Assembly: GCF_033095965.1 (NCBI RefSeq)
Contig: NZ_AP026801.1
Location: 883,501-947,500 of the forward strand
Reading direction: 5' to 3'
From: Xylocopilactobacillus apis
GTDB lineage: Bacteria > Bacillota > Bacilli > Lactobacillales > Lactobacillaceae
DNA: 64,000 nt
Shown: piece by piece, positions 37,885 to 45,212 of the stretch
How the letters are laid out: each line of letters starts with the position of its first letter
How positions within the stretch are numbered: the stretch's first letter is position 1
Program-made: the position numbers and the translations under genes
The notes under the pieces: generated by a model
Database searches by the model: none
What the model saw: the letters and a program-made list of their open reading frames with translations, nothing else
What the model was told of the DNA's origin: nothing

Positions 37885-38095
37885 TGTTGATAAAATTAAA
37901 CATTATTACAATGTGTTAGATTTGCTTAAAGAATTTAATATTTATATTCATCTTGGCAGCAGATTAGATGATCTAGAGCTTACTGAAGTAGAATTAAATC
38001 GACTCTATCGAGCAAAATTAATTGATAAAAAAATATATGTCAGAGCAATGACTATTGTTGAAGGGGAAGTTAGGAAAGAAAAAGGTAATGAATAA
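37874..38095 (+). CDS. yqgQ: YqgQ family protein (DUF910)
   Basis: 73 residues from a GTG at 37874 inside the rhomboid gene. Pattern YNVLDLLKEFNIYIHLGSRLDDLELTEVELNRLY is that of the DUF910/YqgQ family, helical and of unknown function. TTG at 37877 is an alternative start. The order rhomboid-yqgQ-glcK is conserved in Firmicutes. Its end overlaps glcK by eight bases. Confidence 0.8.
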   Translation: MLFDVDKIKHYYNVLDLLKEFNIYIHLGSRLDDLELTEVELNRLYRAKLIDKKIYVRAMTIVEGEVRKEKGNE

Positions 38096-39053
38096 TTTAT
38101 ATTTAGGAATCGATTTAGGCGGTACTACGGTTAAATTTGGCGTGGTAGATAATACTGGAAATATAAAAGAACAGTGGAATATTCCAACAAATATCGAAGA
38201 TCATGGTAGTCATATTTTACCTGACATGATAAATTCCATTAAAAATAGGCTGCCAAAGTACAAAGAACAAGGTGATCAAATTCTTGGAATTGGAATGGGT
38301 ACTCCAGGTTCTGTTGATCCTTATAAAGGCACAGTAACTGGTGCGTACAATTTAAATTGGACCGAAGAGCAATTACTTAAGGAAGAATTTGAAACTAACT
38401 TTAAAATACCGTTTTTTATTGAAAATGATGCAAACGTCGCTGCACTTGGCGAAAGATGGGTTGGAGCGGGAGAAAATGAAAATGACGTTGTTTTTGTGAC
38501 CATTGGGACCGGAATCGGTGGAGGAATTATAGCTAATGGTAAGTTGGTTCGCGGAGTCGCGGGATCTGGCGGCGAGATCGGACACATTGTTGTTAAACCT
38601 GATGGAGATGCTTGTACCTGTGGCAGCAGAGGATGTTTAGAAACTATTGCATCTGCTTCTGGCATTGCTAAAGTTGGAAAAGTAATTGCTAAGAAACATC
38701 TGGATTCTGAACTTTATAAAGCTTCCAAAGAAGATAATTTTGATGCAAAAATAGTATTTGATCTTGCTAAAAGCGGAGATCAGGCAGCAATTGAAGCAGT
38801 TGAAGATGTTACATACTATTTAGCATGGGGCTTAGGACAAGTAGCTGATATTTTAAATCCGCAATATATTGTAATAGGCGGCGGAGTATCTGCTGCTGGT
38901 AACTTTTTATTAGATTATATTAATAATTTTTTTCCAAATTTTGTTTTTCCAAATGTTAAAAAAAGTACATCACTTAGATTAGCTCAGCTGGGTAACGATG
39001 CTGGAATTTTAGGAGCTGCTTCTCTTGTAAGAGAAAATTTGAAAGAATTATAG
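38088..39053 (+). CDS. glcK: Glucokinase, ROK family
   Basis: 321 residues from MNNLYLGIDLGGTTVKFG. ATP-binding GIDLGGT, IENDANVAALGERW with the catalytic Asp near 104, VTIGTGIGGGII, the zinc-binding GHIVVKPDGDACTCGSRGCLE segment (ligands His and three Cys, here within CTCGSRGC) and IVIGGGVSAAGNFLL. It phosphorylates glucose in the cytoplasm. A longer open frame from 38055 lacks homology. AAAGG precedes the ATG. Confidence 0.95.
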   Translation: MNNLYLGIDLGGTTVKFGVVDNTGNIKEQWNIPTNIEDHGSHILPDMINSIKNRLPKYKEQGDQILGIGMGTPGSVDPYKGTVTGAYNLNWTEEQLLKEEFETNFKIPFFIENDANVAALGERWVGAGENENDVVFVTIGTGIGGGIIANGKLVRGVAGSGGEIGHIVVKPDGDACTCGSRGCLETIASASGIAKVGKVIAKKHLDSELYKASKEDNFDAKIVFDLAKSGDQAAIEAVEDVTYYLAWGLGQVADILNPQYIVIGGGVSAAGNFLLDYINNFFPNFVFPNVKKSTSLRLAQLGNDAGILGAASLVRENLKEL

Positions 39054-39067
39054 GAGGGATAAATTAA

Positions 39068-39475
39068 ATGCCAAGTTGGCTTTTAGTTATTGATGCAGTA
39101 TTAATTGCAATATTATTATGGATTTTTGGCAATTGGTTTTATTATTATGTCAAAGGAATGATTGTAAAGGGAGGATTAACTCCACAAGAATTTGAAAAGA
39201 AAATTCATACTGGACAGATTATTGATTTAAGAAGTAAAGGAGATTTTGATACTGCTCACATTATGGGAGCAAGAAATATTCCGTATGCAATGTTTAAACA
39301 ATATCAGAGTTCACTTAGAAAAGATTTGCCAGTATTATTGTATGAACGATCAGATCAAATTCCAATTAGAGTTGCTGCCAAGCTTAAAAAGCAAGATTAT
39401 AAAGAAGTTTATTGGCTTAAGGGCGGTTTCGCGAAATGGGAAGGAAACGTTAAGAAGAAATCAAAAACACTTTGA
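39068..39475 (+). CDS. Membrane-anchored rhodanese-like protein without the active cysteine
   Basis: 135 residues: one membrane helix (LLVIDAVLIAILLWIFGNWFYYY), then a rhodanese domain with IIDLRSKGDFDTAHIMGARNIP and VYWLKGGFAKWEG. The active-site loop, which should read C-x5-R, reads LLYERSDQIPIR, so the sulphur-carrying Cys is absent and the protein is probably not a sulphurtransferase. It follows glcK by 14 bases with GGAGG in place and ends in a terminator. A similar gene after glcK is common in lactobacilli (YqgP-YqgQ-GlcK-rhodanese order). Confidence 0.85.
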   Translation: MPSWLLVIDAVLIAILLWIFGNWFYYYVKGMIVKGGLTPQEFEKKIHTGQIIDLRSKGDFDTAHIMGARNIPYAMFKQYQSSLRKDLPVLLYERSDQIPIRVAAKLKKQDYKEVYWLKGGFAKWEGNVKKKSKTL

Positions 39476-39486
39476 AGTGTTTTTTT
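39464..39486 (+). terminator. Terminator after the rhodanese gene
   Basis: AAACACT, loop TTGA, AGTGTTT, with T continuing. The hairpin includes the stop codon TGA in its loop. Confidence 0.8.
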
Positions 39487-39530
39487 ATTTTACTGAAAAT
39501 TAATTGACTTTTAAAAAAAAATAAAAGTGT

Positions 39531-39563
39531 TATGATAGTGGCGTAATCATGAAAGCGCTTTAA
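39531..39563 (+). promoter_or_regulatory. -10 element and candidate catabolite (cre) site of ald
   Basis: TATGAT at 39531-39536 fits a -10 element; TTGACT at 39504-39509 is 21 bases away, too far for a good -35. TGAAAGCGCTTTAA at 39550-39563 has the CcpA cre core AAAGCGCTTT as a perfect palindrome, with mismatches at the last bases of the consensus. A site just after the start of transcription would give repression by CcpA. Confidence 0.5.
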
Positions 39564-39581
39564 AGGAAAGAGGTGAGCTAT

Positions 39582-40682
39582 ATGATTATTGGAATTCCTA
39601 CTGAAGTAAAAGTAGAAGAACATCGAGTTGGAATGACTCCTAGCGGAGTGAGTGATTTGATTAAAGCTGGTCATAAAGTTATCGTTGAGAAACATGCGGG
39701 ATTGATGTCTGGATATCCTGACGAAGAATATACATCAGTTGGAGCTAAAATTGGGACTGTCGATGAAGTATGGCAGTCTGAGATGATTATAAAAGTAAAG
39801 GAACCATTGCCAAGTGAATATAAATATTTTTATGAAGGTCAAATCATTTATACATATCTGCATCTTGCAGCTAATCGACAATTAGTAGAAGAACTTTTAA
39901 ATAGGAAAGTTACAGGAGTTGCATATGAAACGATGCAAGATAAAAACGGCTCTTTACCTTTGCTTTTTCCGATGAGTGAAATTGCTGGTCGAATGTCTGT
40001 ACAAATTGGAGCCCATTATTTAGAACAGCCAGCTCATGGTAAAGGAATTATTCTTTCAGGAGTTACGGGAGTTAAAAAAGGAAATGTTGTAATTATTGGT
40101 GGAGGAACAGTCGGATTTAATGCAGCAAAAATAGCGATCGGAATGGGAGCAAATGTTACAATCCTAGATATTAATGCACAAAAATTAGCTCAAATTGATG
40201 ATTTATTTAACGGTAGGGTTCAGACCCTGATATCTAATTCTCATAATATTGCCAATGCTGTTAAAAATGCTGATTTGGTGATTGGTGCTGTTTTAATTCC
40301 GGGAGCAGTTGCCCCTAAATTGGTAACCGAAGAAATGGTTGCAAGTATGGAAAAAGGTTCCGTGATTGTTGATATTCCTATTGATCAGGGAGGAATTTTC
40401 GAGACAAGTACGAAAGCAACAACACATGATGATCCGATTTATATAACTCACGGGGTCGTTCATTATGCAGTTGCAAATATTCCTGGAGCTGTACCTAGAG
40501 TTGCAACTGATGCTTTATCAAGTGCGACTCTTTCATTTGCAATTGAAATTGCAAATAAGGGCATCACTAAAGCTTCTCAGGAAAATTCGATAATTTTAAA
40601 TGGAATCAACACTTATAATGGTAATTTAACCGAAGAATCAGTTGCGAGAAGTTTGAATCTTAAATACGTCAAATTTGAGTAA
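39582..40682 (+). CDS. ald: Alanine dehydrogenase
   Basis: 366 residues from MIIGIPTEVKVEEHRVGMTP. The NAD site VVIIGGGTVGFNAAKIAIGMGANVTILD is near residue 170 (core GGGTVG), the pyruvate-binding Lys and His lie in KVKEPLPSEY and YTYLHLAAN. It interconverts L-alanine and pyruvate plus ammonia using NAD. AGAGGTG lies before the ATG; a GTG three codons upstream is part of that site. It is monocistronic between two terminators. Confidence 0.95.
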   Translation: MIIGIPTEVKVEEHRVGMTPSGVSDLIKAGHKVIVEKHAGLMSGYPDEEYTSVGAKIGTVDEVWQSEMIIKVKEPLPSEYKYFYEGQIIYTYLHLAANRQLVEELLNRKVTGVAYETMQDKNGSLPLLFPMSEIAGRMSVQIGAHYLEQPAHGKGIILSGVTGVKKGNVVIIGGGTVGFNAAKIAIGMGANVTILDINAQKLAQIDDLFNGRVQTLISNSHNIANAVKNADLVIGAVLIPGAVAPKLVTEEMVASMEKGSVIVDIPIDQGGIFETSTKATTHDDPIYITHGVVHYAVANIPGAVPRVATDALSSATLSFAIEIANKGITKASQENSIILNGINTYNGNLTEESVARSLNLKYVKFE

Positions 40683-40700
40683 TAAATTCATTAATATAAA

Positions 40701-40735
40701 AAAACCACTTGATTTGGGGGAATCAAGTGGTTTTT
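40701..40735 (+). terminator. Terminator of ald
   Basis: AAAACCACTTGATT and AATCAAGTGGTTTT form a perfect 14-bp stem around TGGGGG, followed by T. The A-rich left arm could also end transcription from the other strand. Confidence 0.9.
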
Positions 40736-40739
40736 GTTC

Positions 40740-40944
40740 ATTACAATCTATTAATTATTTATAAGGAGAGAAAATGTGAACAGTTAAAACAGAATTTACT
40801 ATTTAATGTTCTTAAATATTATCTTAAATTAATCGAATAGGTTCATCGGTCTTAGGTCGGATATTATCCACGTTTAAATGATATATTGATAATTTATATC
40901 GAATAATATACCATTTATTTAATTTAAAAGTTCGGGAGAACAAA
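40740..40944 (+). other. Intergenic stretch with an isolated ribosome binding site
   Basis: Together with its flanks this gene-free gap is about 320 bases. AAGGAGAG (40763-40770) is followed by ATG TGA at 40774-40779, a start codon directly followed by a stop. The rest is AT-rich without a recognisable gene. The region probably holds the promoter for the downstream leader and acetyltransferase. Confidence 0.5.
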
Positions 40945-40971
40945 ATGGAAAAATTACGTTTCAATCCTTAA
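40945..40971 (+). CDS. Putative 8-residue leader peptide (MEKLRFNP)
   Basis: ATG at 40945 has GGGAG six bases upstream and encodes MEKLRFNP before a TAA at 40969-40971. The last codons and the stop lie in the left arm of a hairpin that hides the ribosome binding site of the acetyltransferase gene. This is the arrangement of leader genes in translational attenuation (erm and cat genes). No expression evidence; the peptide matches no leader I know. Confidence 0.45.
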   Translation: MEKLRFNP

Positions 40972-40994
40972 TTTCAATAATTTAAAATTAAGGA
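40965..40994 (+). promoter_or_regulatory. Hairpin covering the ribosome binding site of the GNAT gene
   Basis: TCCTTAATTT (40965-40974) pairs without mismatch with AAATTAAGGA (40985-40994) around a 10-base loop. The Shine-Dalgarno AAGGAG (40990-40995) is almost wholly inside the right arm. A ribosome at the end of the leader peptide would cover the left arm and free it. Confidence 0.55.
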
Positions 40995-41001
40995 GATTAT
41001 A

Positions 41002-41409
41002 ATGATTAAATATTTAACATTAAACAGTTTTGAAAAAGATCAGCTAATTAATCTATATAAAAGCGTTGGATGGTTTGCATATTGTAATAATTATGACCTA
41101 TTACAAAAAGCAGTGAGTAAATCACTCGTAACAGTTAGCGCATTTGAACATGAACAATTATTAGGTTTGATTAGAGTTGTTGGTGATGGAGTTAGCATTA
41201 TTTATATTCAGGATCTTTTAGTTAATCCCAAATATCAAAGACAAGGAATTGGTTCAGAATTATTAAAGAGAGTTTGTATAAAGTATAAGTCTGTGCGGCA
41301 AAAAGTTTTGTTAACCGAAGAAGCACCAACGGTTAGGAACTTTTATGAAAAATTAGGTTTTACTTCTTGTGATCAGGGAAACGAAGTAGCATTTTATCGA
41401 GAATTTTAA
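41002..41409 (+). CDS. GNAT family N-acetyltransferase
   Basis: 135 residues. The acetyl-CoA loop motif is LVNPKYQRQGIGSELLKRV near residue 75 (Q/R-x-x-G-x-G/A), preceded by the strand IIYIQDL and followed by APTVRNFYEKLGF, typical of the YjdJ/YafP-like small GNAT group. The acceptor could be a small amine, a drug or a protein; sequence does not tell. Its translation may depend on the leader peptide and hairpin described separately. It ends at a bidirectional terminator. Confidence 0.85.
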   Translation: MIKYLTLNSFEKDQLINLYKSVGWFAYCNNYDLLQKAVSKSLVTVSAFEHEQLLGLIRVVGDGVSIIYIQDLLVNPKYQRQGIGSELLKRVCIKYKSVRQKVLLTEEAPTVRNFYEKLGFTSCDQGNEVAFYREF

Positions 41410-41414
41410 TATAG

Positions 41415-41450
41415 AAAAAACACGTGATAAACGAGATCACGTGTTTTTTT
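41415..41450. terminator. Bidirectional terminator between the GNAT gene and DUF3042
   Basis: AAAAAACACGTGAT and ATCACGTGTTTTTTT form a 14-bp stem with A and T runs on both sides, so it can serve the converging genes on both strands. Confidence 0.88.
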
Positions 41451-41498
41451 GTTGAATTAAAATAAAAAAGAACATTTCTATTCCTAGTAAAAGTACAA

Positions 41499-41678
41499 CT
41501 ATCCCATATGAGCTTGATGACTTTTACGATTAGCACGACGACGGTTTTCTTCGATTTGCTGTGCTCTTTCTTCTGTAGGTTCAATCACTGTTTTTTTGAA
41601 AGCATAAGCAGAAGCAGCAACTGCACCAATTGCAGCAACACTGCCAGTAACAAAACCTGTTAAAAATTTTTTAGCCAT
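41499..41678 (-). CDS. DUF3042 family small membrane protein
   Basis: 59 residues starting MAKKFLTGFVTGSVAAIGAV. One glycine/alanine-rich membrane helix is followed by FKKTVIEPTEERAQQIEENR and a basic end with RRRANRKSHQAH. This matches the DUF3042 family, restricted to lactic acid bacteria, whose gene usually stands beside miaA as here. Function is unknown. AAGGAGA lies eight bases before the ATG. It is easily missed because of its length. Divergent from miaA, 82 bases apart. Confidence 0.85.
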   Translation of the reverse strand: MAKKFLTGFVTGSVAAIGAVAASAYAFKKTVIEPTEERAQQIEENRRRANRKSHQAHMG

Positions 41679-41760
41679 TAAATGTCTCCTTAAATTGTGT
41701 TAATGTTTAAATGAATATTATCTTCAATCTAAATTATTTACAACCTCAATTATACAACTT

Positions 41761-42663
41761 ATGAAAAAAATTAAAAAAGTAATTGTAATTGTCGGTCCAA
41801 CTGCTACCGGAAAAACAGAATTAGCAGTAAGTCTGGCAGAAAAACTAAATACATATATTATTTCTGGTGATTCGATGCAGATTTATAAACATTTTCACAT
41901 TGGAACTGCTCAGCCAAATCTTGAGCAAATAAAAGTTCCATATTTTTTAGTGAACATCCTTGAACCAGAGAAAAAATTTTCAGCTTATGATTTTAAAGAA
42001 AAAGCAAATGAAATCATCGAAAAAAAGCAGCAAATCCCAATTATTGCGGGAGGGACAGGATTTTATATCAACTCTTTTTTACGTAATGATACTTTGGGCT
42101 TTTTAGATGGTAAACAATACCAACAGTTTCTAAGTGAATACGGAGAATATAACTTAGCAGAATTAGCAGCTCTCTTAGAAAAAAATGATCAGCAGGCTTT
42201 TAATAAAGTCGATATTGCGAACAAAAGAAGAGTTTTAAGAGCATTAGCAATAAAAACAATTACTGGAAAATCCATTGTTGAACAAGATTCTAATGAGACA
42301 GAATTTGATCCCTTTTTAATCGGACTGAACACCAAACGACCAATTCTTTATGAACGTATCGAGAAGAGGGTGGACTTGATGATGGAACAAGGGTTATTGA
42401 GTGAAGCAGAAAAAGTTTACGAAAATAGATTTAGTTATCCTTTGTTGTCGACGGCAATTGGTTACAAAGAATTTTTTCCTTTTTTTGAAGATAAATTGGA
42501 ATTATCCGATTCGGTGACTCTCCTTAAACAAAAGACCAGAAATTATGCTAAACGTCAATTAACGTGGTTTCGTAATAAAATGCAGGTAAATTGGTATGAT
42601 ATCGAGGATCCCAGTGTTTATAACAAAATTGAATCTGATTTATTAAATTGGTTTAGTCATTAA
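41761..42663 (+). CDS. miaA: tRNA dimethylallyltransferase
   Basis: 300 residues. P-loop GPTATGKTELAVSLA at the start, SGDSMQIYKHFHIGTAQP, AGGTGFYINSFL and YAKRQLTWFRN near the C-terminus. It transfers the dimethylallyl group of DMAPP, a product of the mevalonate operon in this window, to A37 of tRNAs reading UNN codons. No clear ribosome binding site precedes the ATG. glnR-glnA follow from their own promoter. Confidence 0.95.
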   Translation: MKKIKKVIVIVGPTATGKTELAVSLAEKLNTYIISGDSMQIYKHFHIGTAQPNLEQIKVPYFLVNILEPEKKFSAYDFKEKANEIIEKKQQIPIIAGGTGFYINSFLRNDTLGFLDGKQYQQFLSEYGEYNLAELAALLEKNDQQAFNKVDIANKRRVLRALAIKTITGKSIVEQDSNETEFDPFLIGLNTKRPILYERIEKRVDLMMEQGLLSEAEKVYENRFSYPLLSTAIGYKEFFPFFEDKLELSDSVTLLKQKTRNYAKRQLTWFRNKMQVNWYDIEDPSVYNKIESDLLNWFSH

Positions 42664-42668
42664 TTCCG

Positions 42669-42721
42669 TGTTAGAAAATCTAACATAAGTTCTTGTTTCT
42701 GAGCTAAAATAAAGATAATTT
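42669..42721 (+). promoter_or_regulatory. GlnR operator and promoter of glnRA
   Basis: TGTTAGAAAATCTAACA (42669-42685) fits the GlnR/TnrA consensus TGTNA-N7-TNACA perfectly and is palindromic. TTGTTT (42693-42698) and TAATTT (42716-42721), spaced 17, follow immediately. GlnR bound here would repress the operon under nitrogen sufficiency. Confidence 0.85.
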
Positions 42722-42739
42722 ATACAGGAGGTCATGGTA

Positions 42740-43093
42740 ATGAGTAAAGAAATCAAACGAGATTTGCCCATTCTTTCTTTAAAGATTGTGATGGCCTTAA
42801 CAGATTTAACTGCTCGTCAAATTAGGTATTACGAAGAAAAAAAATTAATTTCCTATCATCGAAGTGAGGGAAATCAGAGAATGTTTTCTTTAAATGATAT
42901 CGATGAGTTATTAATCATTAAAGAAATGATAGATAGTGGTGAGAATATTAAAGATATTCAAGCTTATCGCCAGAAAAAAACTTCTAGTTATCAAAACACA
43001 ACTTTTAAAACGGTTAGTGATGAGGAAGCGCGTGATATCTTTCGTAATGAAATGATGCGTTATCTGGAAATTGGTAATAATCCGTTAGATTGA
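42740..43093 (+). CDS. glnR: Nitrogen repressor GlnR (MerR family)
   Basis: 117 residues from [18 protein letters not shown]. The MerR-type helix-turn-helix lies at [25 protein letters not shown], with RYYEE as the hallmark, and the C-terminal tail senses feedback-inhibited glutamine synthetase. ATG at 42740 is preferred over one at 42734, which is only two bases from the AGGAGGT site. It is followed by glnA after seven bases and carries its own operator upstream. Confidence 0.93.
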   Translation: MSKEIKRDLPILSLKIVMALTDLTARQIRYYEEKKLISYHRSEGNQRMFSLNDIDELLIIKEMIDSGENIKDIQAYRQKKTSSYQNTTFKTVSDEEARDIFRNEMMRYLEIGNNPLD

Positions 43094-43100
43094 GGAGAAA

Positions 43101-44441
43101 ATGACAAGGAAAAATTATTCAAAAGAAGATATTAAAGAAATTGTTAAAAAAGAAAACGTTAGTTTTATTCGATTAATGTTTACTGATATTAATGGGATTT
43201 TAAAAAATTTGGAAGTCCCGGTATCTCAGTTGGATAAAGTTTTAAGAAATGAAATTATGTTTGATGGATCTTCAATTGATGGATTTGTGAGAATTGAGGA
43301 GGGAGACATGTATTTGTTTCCCGATTTAGATACATTTTTGATTTTTCCTTGGGGAACAGAACATGGCAAGGTTGCTCGATTAATTTGTGATGTACATAAT
43401 CCAGATAAAACTCCTTTTTTGGGAGATCCAAGAGTAAACTTGAAGCGTAATATTCAAGAAATGCAAAAAATGGGATTTTCGTCCTTTAACATTGGTTCTG
43501 AACCTGAATTTTTCCTTTTTAAATTAGATGATGTTGATCATCCGACTAATATTTTAAACGATAAAGGGAGTTATTTTGATTTTGCTCCGCTTGATATGGG
43601 AGAAAACTGCCGTAGAGATATTGTATTAGTTTTGGAAAAAATGGGCTTTGAAGTTGAAGCAGCACATCACGAAGTGTCGCCTGGACAGCATGAAATTGAT
43701 TTTAAATATGAAAATGCGGTTGAGGCAGCTGATAATATTGAAACGTTTAAACTAGTTGTTAGAACTGTTGCCCGGCAATATCACCTCCACGCAACTTTTA
43801 TGCCAAAGCCAGTTCAGGGAGTTAATGGATCTGGAATGCATACTAATATGTCATTATTTAATGATCAAGGGAATGCTTTTTATGATCCCAAAAGTGATCT
43901 GCAGCTTTCAAATATTTGTCAAAAATTTTTAGCAGGACTATTAAAACATGCTGCAAGTTTTACAGCGATTACGAATCCGATTGTTAATTCATATAAACGT
44001 TTAGTTCCCGGTTTTGAAGCACCAGTTTATATAGCTTGGAGCGGAAGAAATCGTTCTCCGATGGTGAGAGTACCAGTAGATCGTGGAAATTCTACCCGAT
44101 TAGAACTAAGAAGCGTTGATCCTACGACTAATCCATATATGGCATTTAGTGCAATTTTGGCATCTGGTTTAGACGGATTAAAATCTGATCTAGATCCGGT
44201 TGCACCAATTGATCGAAATATTTATCGAATGAATAAAGACGAACGAAAAGAACATCAAATTCAGGATCTCCCTCAAAATCTTTATGAAGCGTTAGATTGG
44301 CTGGGTAAGGATGATATTGTGATAAAATCTTTAGGTGACCATATTTATAAGAGTTTTGTCAACTTAAAGAAATTGGAATGGATTGCTTATTCACAAAATA
44401 TTTCTGATTGGGAAAAAGAACAATATCTGGAAGTATACTAA
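43101..44441 (+). CDS. glnA: Glutamine synthetase, type I
   Basis: 446 residues. Motifs: [55 protein letters not shown] and [12 protein letters not shown], plus the NRSPMVRVP segment. The length and the lack of the adenylylation region place it in the GSI-alpha group of Firmicutes, controlled by feedback inhibition and by its complex with GlnR. It makes glutamine from glutamate, ammonia and ATP. GAGGAG precedes the ATG. Confidence 0.97.
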   Translation: MTRKNYSKEDIKEIVKKENVSFIRLMFTDINGILKNLEVPVSQLDKVLRNEIMFDGSSIDGFVRIEEGDMYLFPDLDTFLIFPWGTEHGKVARLICDVHNPDKTPFLGDPRVNLKRNIQEMQKMGFSSFNIGSEPEFFLFKLDDVDHPTNILNDKGSYFDFAPLDMGENCRRDIVLVLEKMGFEVEAAHHEVSPGQHEIDFKYENAVEAADNIETFKLVVRTVARQYHLHATFMPKPVQGVNGSGMHTNMSLFNDQGNAFYDPKSDLQLSNICQKFLAGLLKHAASFTAITNPIVNSYKRLVPGFEAPVYIAWSGRNRSPMVRVPVDRGNSTRLELRSVDPTTNPYMAFSAILASGLDGLKSDLDPVAPIDRNIYRMNKDERKEHQIQDLPQNLYEALDWLGKDDIVIKSLGDHIYKSFVNLKKLEWIAYSQNISDWEKEQYLEVY

Positions 44442-44444
44442 AAG

Positions 44445-45074
44445 TTATTTTTTGTTTTTATTCCAATATATTAAGCCAAAGGGGACAAGATTTTCTTGCC
44501 CTTTTTTTATGCGTTTAATGTTTTCACGGTGGCGATAAATTACAATAATCAAGAGAATAAACGCAATAGTTGAAAGAATTGGATCCTTATATATAAAAAA
44601 TGACATAATGTTTACGAAAATAAAACCAAGAATACTTGCTACTGATACGGCACTTGTTATAAATACTGTGGTTAAAAAAACTATCCAGGTTAAAACAAAA
44701 AGCAATGGTTCATAAGCCAGTAATATTCCTGCGCCAGTGGCCACAGCCTTTCCGCCTTTGAATTTTAAAAAAATTGAAAAAGTATGGCCTAAGACGGCAA
44801 AAAAACCGCAGATAATTATATAGTAATGAGGATAATTACCGAAAAATATTGGTAACGATGCACCTAAAGTACCTTTTAACATATCAAAAATTAAAACAAG
44901 AGATCCTAATTTAAATCCGAGTACACGATAAGCATTAGTGGTTCCAATGCTGTGACTGCCATAGTTACGAATGTCAGTATGTTTAAATATTTTACCGACT
45001 AAAACTCCAAAAGGGATCGAACCTATTAAGTAGGCAATAAGACATAGAATAATAAAAATTAATGATTTGCTCAT
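44445..45074 (-). CDS. plsY: Acyl-phosphate glycerol-3-phosphate acyltransferase
   Basis: 209 residues, five or more membrane helices. The three PlsY motifs are visible: GSIPFGVLVGK near residue 18, SHSIGTTNAYRVLG near 40 with Asn binding the phosphate, and FKGGKAVATGAG near 105. It begins phospholipid synthesis by acylating glycerol-3-phosphate. AAGGAAG precedes the ATG. It is divergent from parE, as commonly in Firmicutes. Confidence 0.94.
   Translation of the reverse strand: MSKSLIFIILCLIAYLIGSIPFGVLVGKIFKHTDIRNYGSHSIGTTNAYRVLGFKLGSLVLIFDMLKGTLGASLPIFFGNYPHYYIIICGFFAVLGHTFSIFLKFKGGKAVATGAGILLAYEPLLFVLTWIVFLTTVFITSAVSVASILGFIFVNIMSFFIYKDPILSTIAFILLIIVIYRHRENIKRIKKGQENLVPFGLIYWNKNKK
44478..44508 (+). 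terminator. Probable terminator of glnRA inside the 3' end of plsY
   Basis: AAAGGG-GA-CAAGA pairs with TCTTG-CCCTT (44494-44503 region) with a short T loop, followed by seven T. It lies in coding sequence of plsY on the other strand, 37 bases after the glnA stop. Confidence 0.55.
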
Positions 45075-45212
45075 CGTAATCTTCCTTTTAAGTAAAATCT
45101 ATATAAATTATAACTTGAAAACAGCTAAAAAAAGAAATTTATTGATGGATTGGGTAAGTTTGCGTTATATTTGATAATCGAATAGTAATAATTAAATGAA
45201 AATGGAATTAAA

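Noticed and set aside
38321..38665. Antisense frames inside glcK and similar long antisense frames in rpsB, tsf and recU
   Set aside because: Codon-bias shadows of real genes; no ribosome binding site, no motifs.
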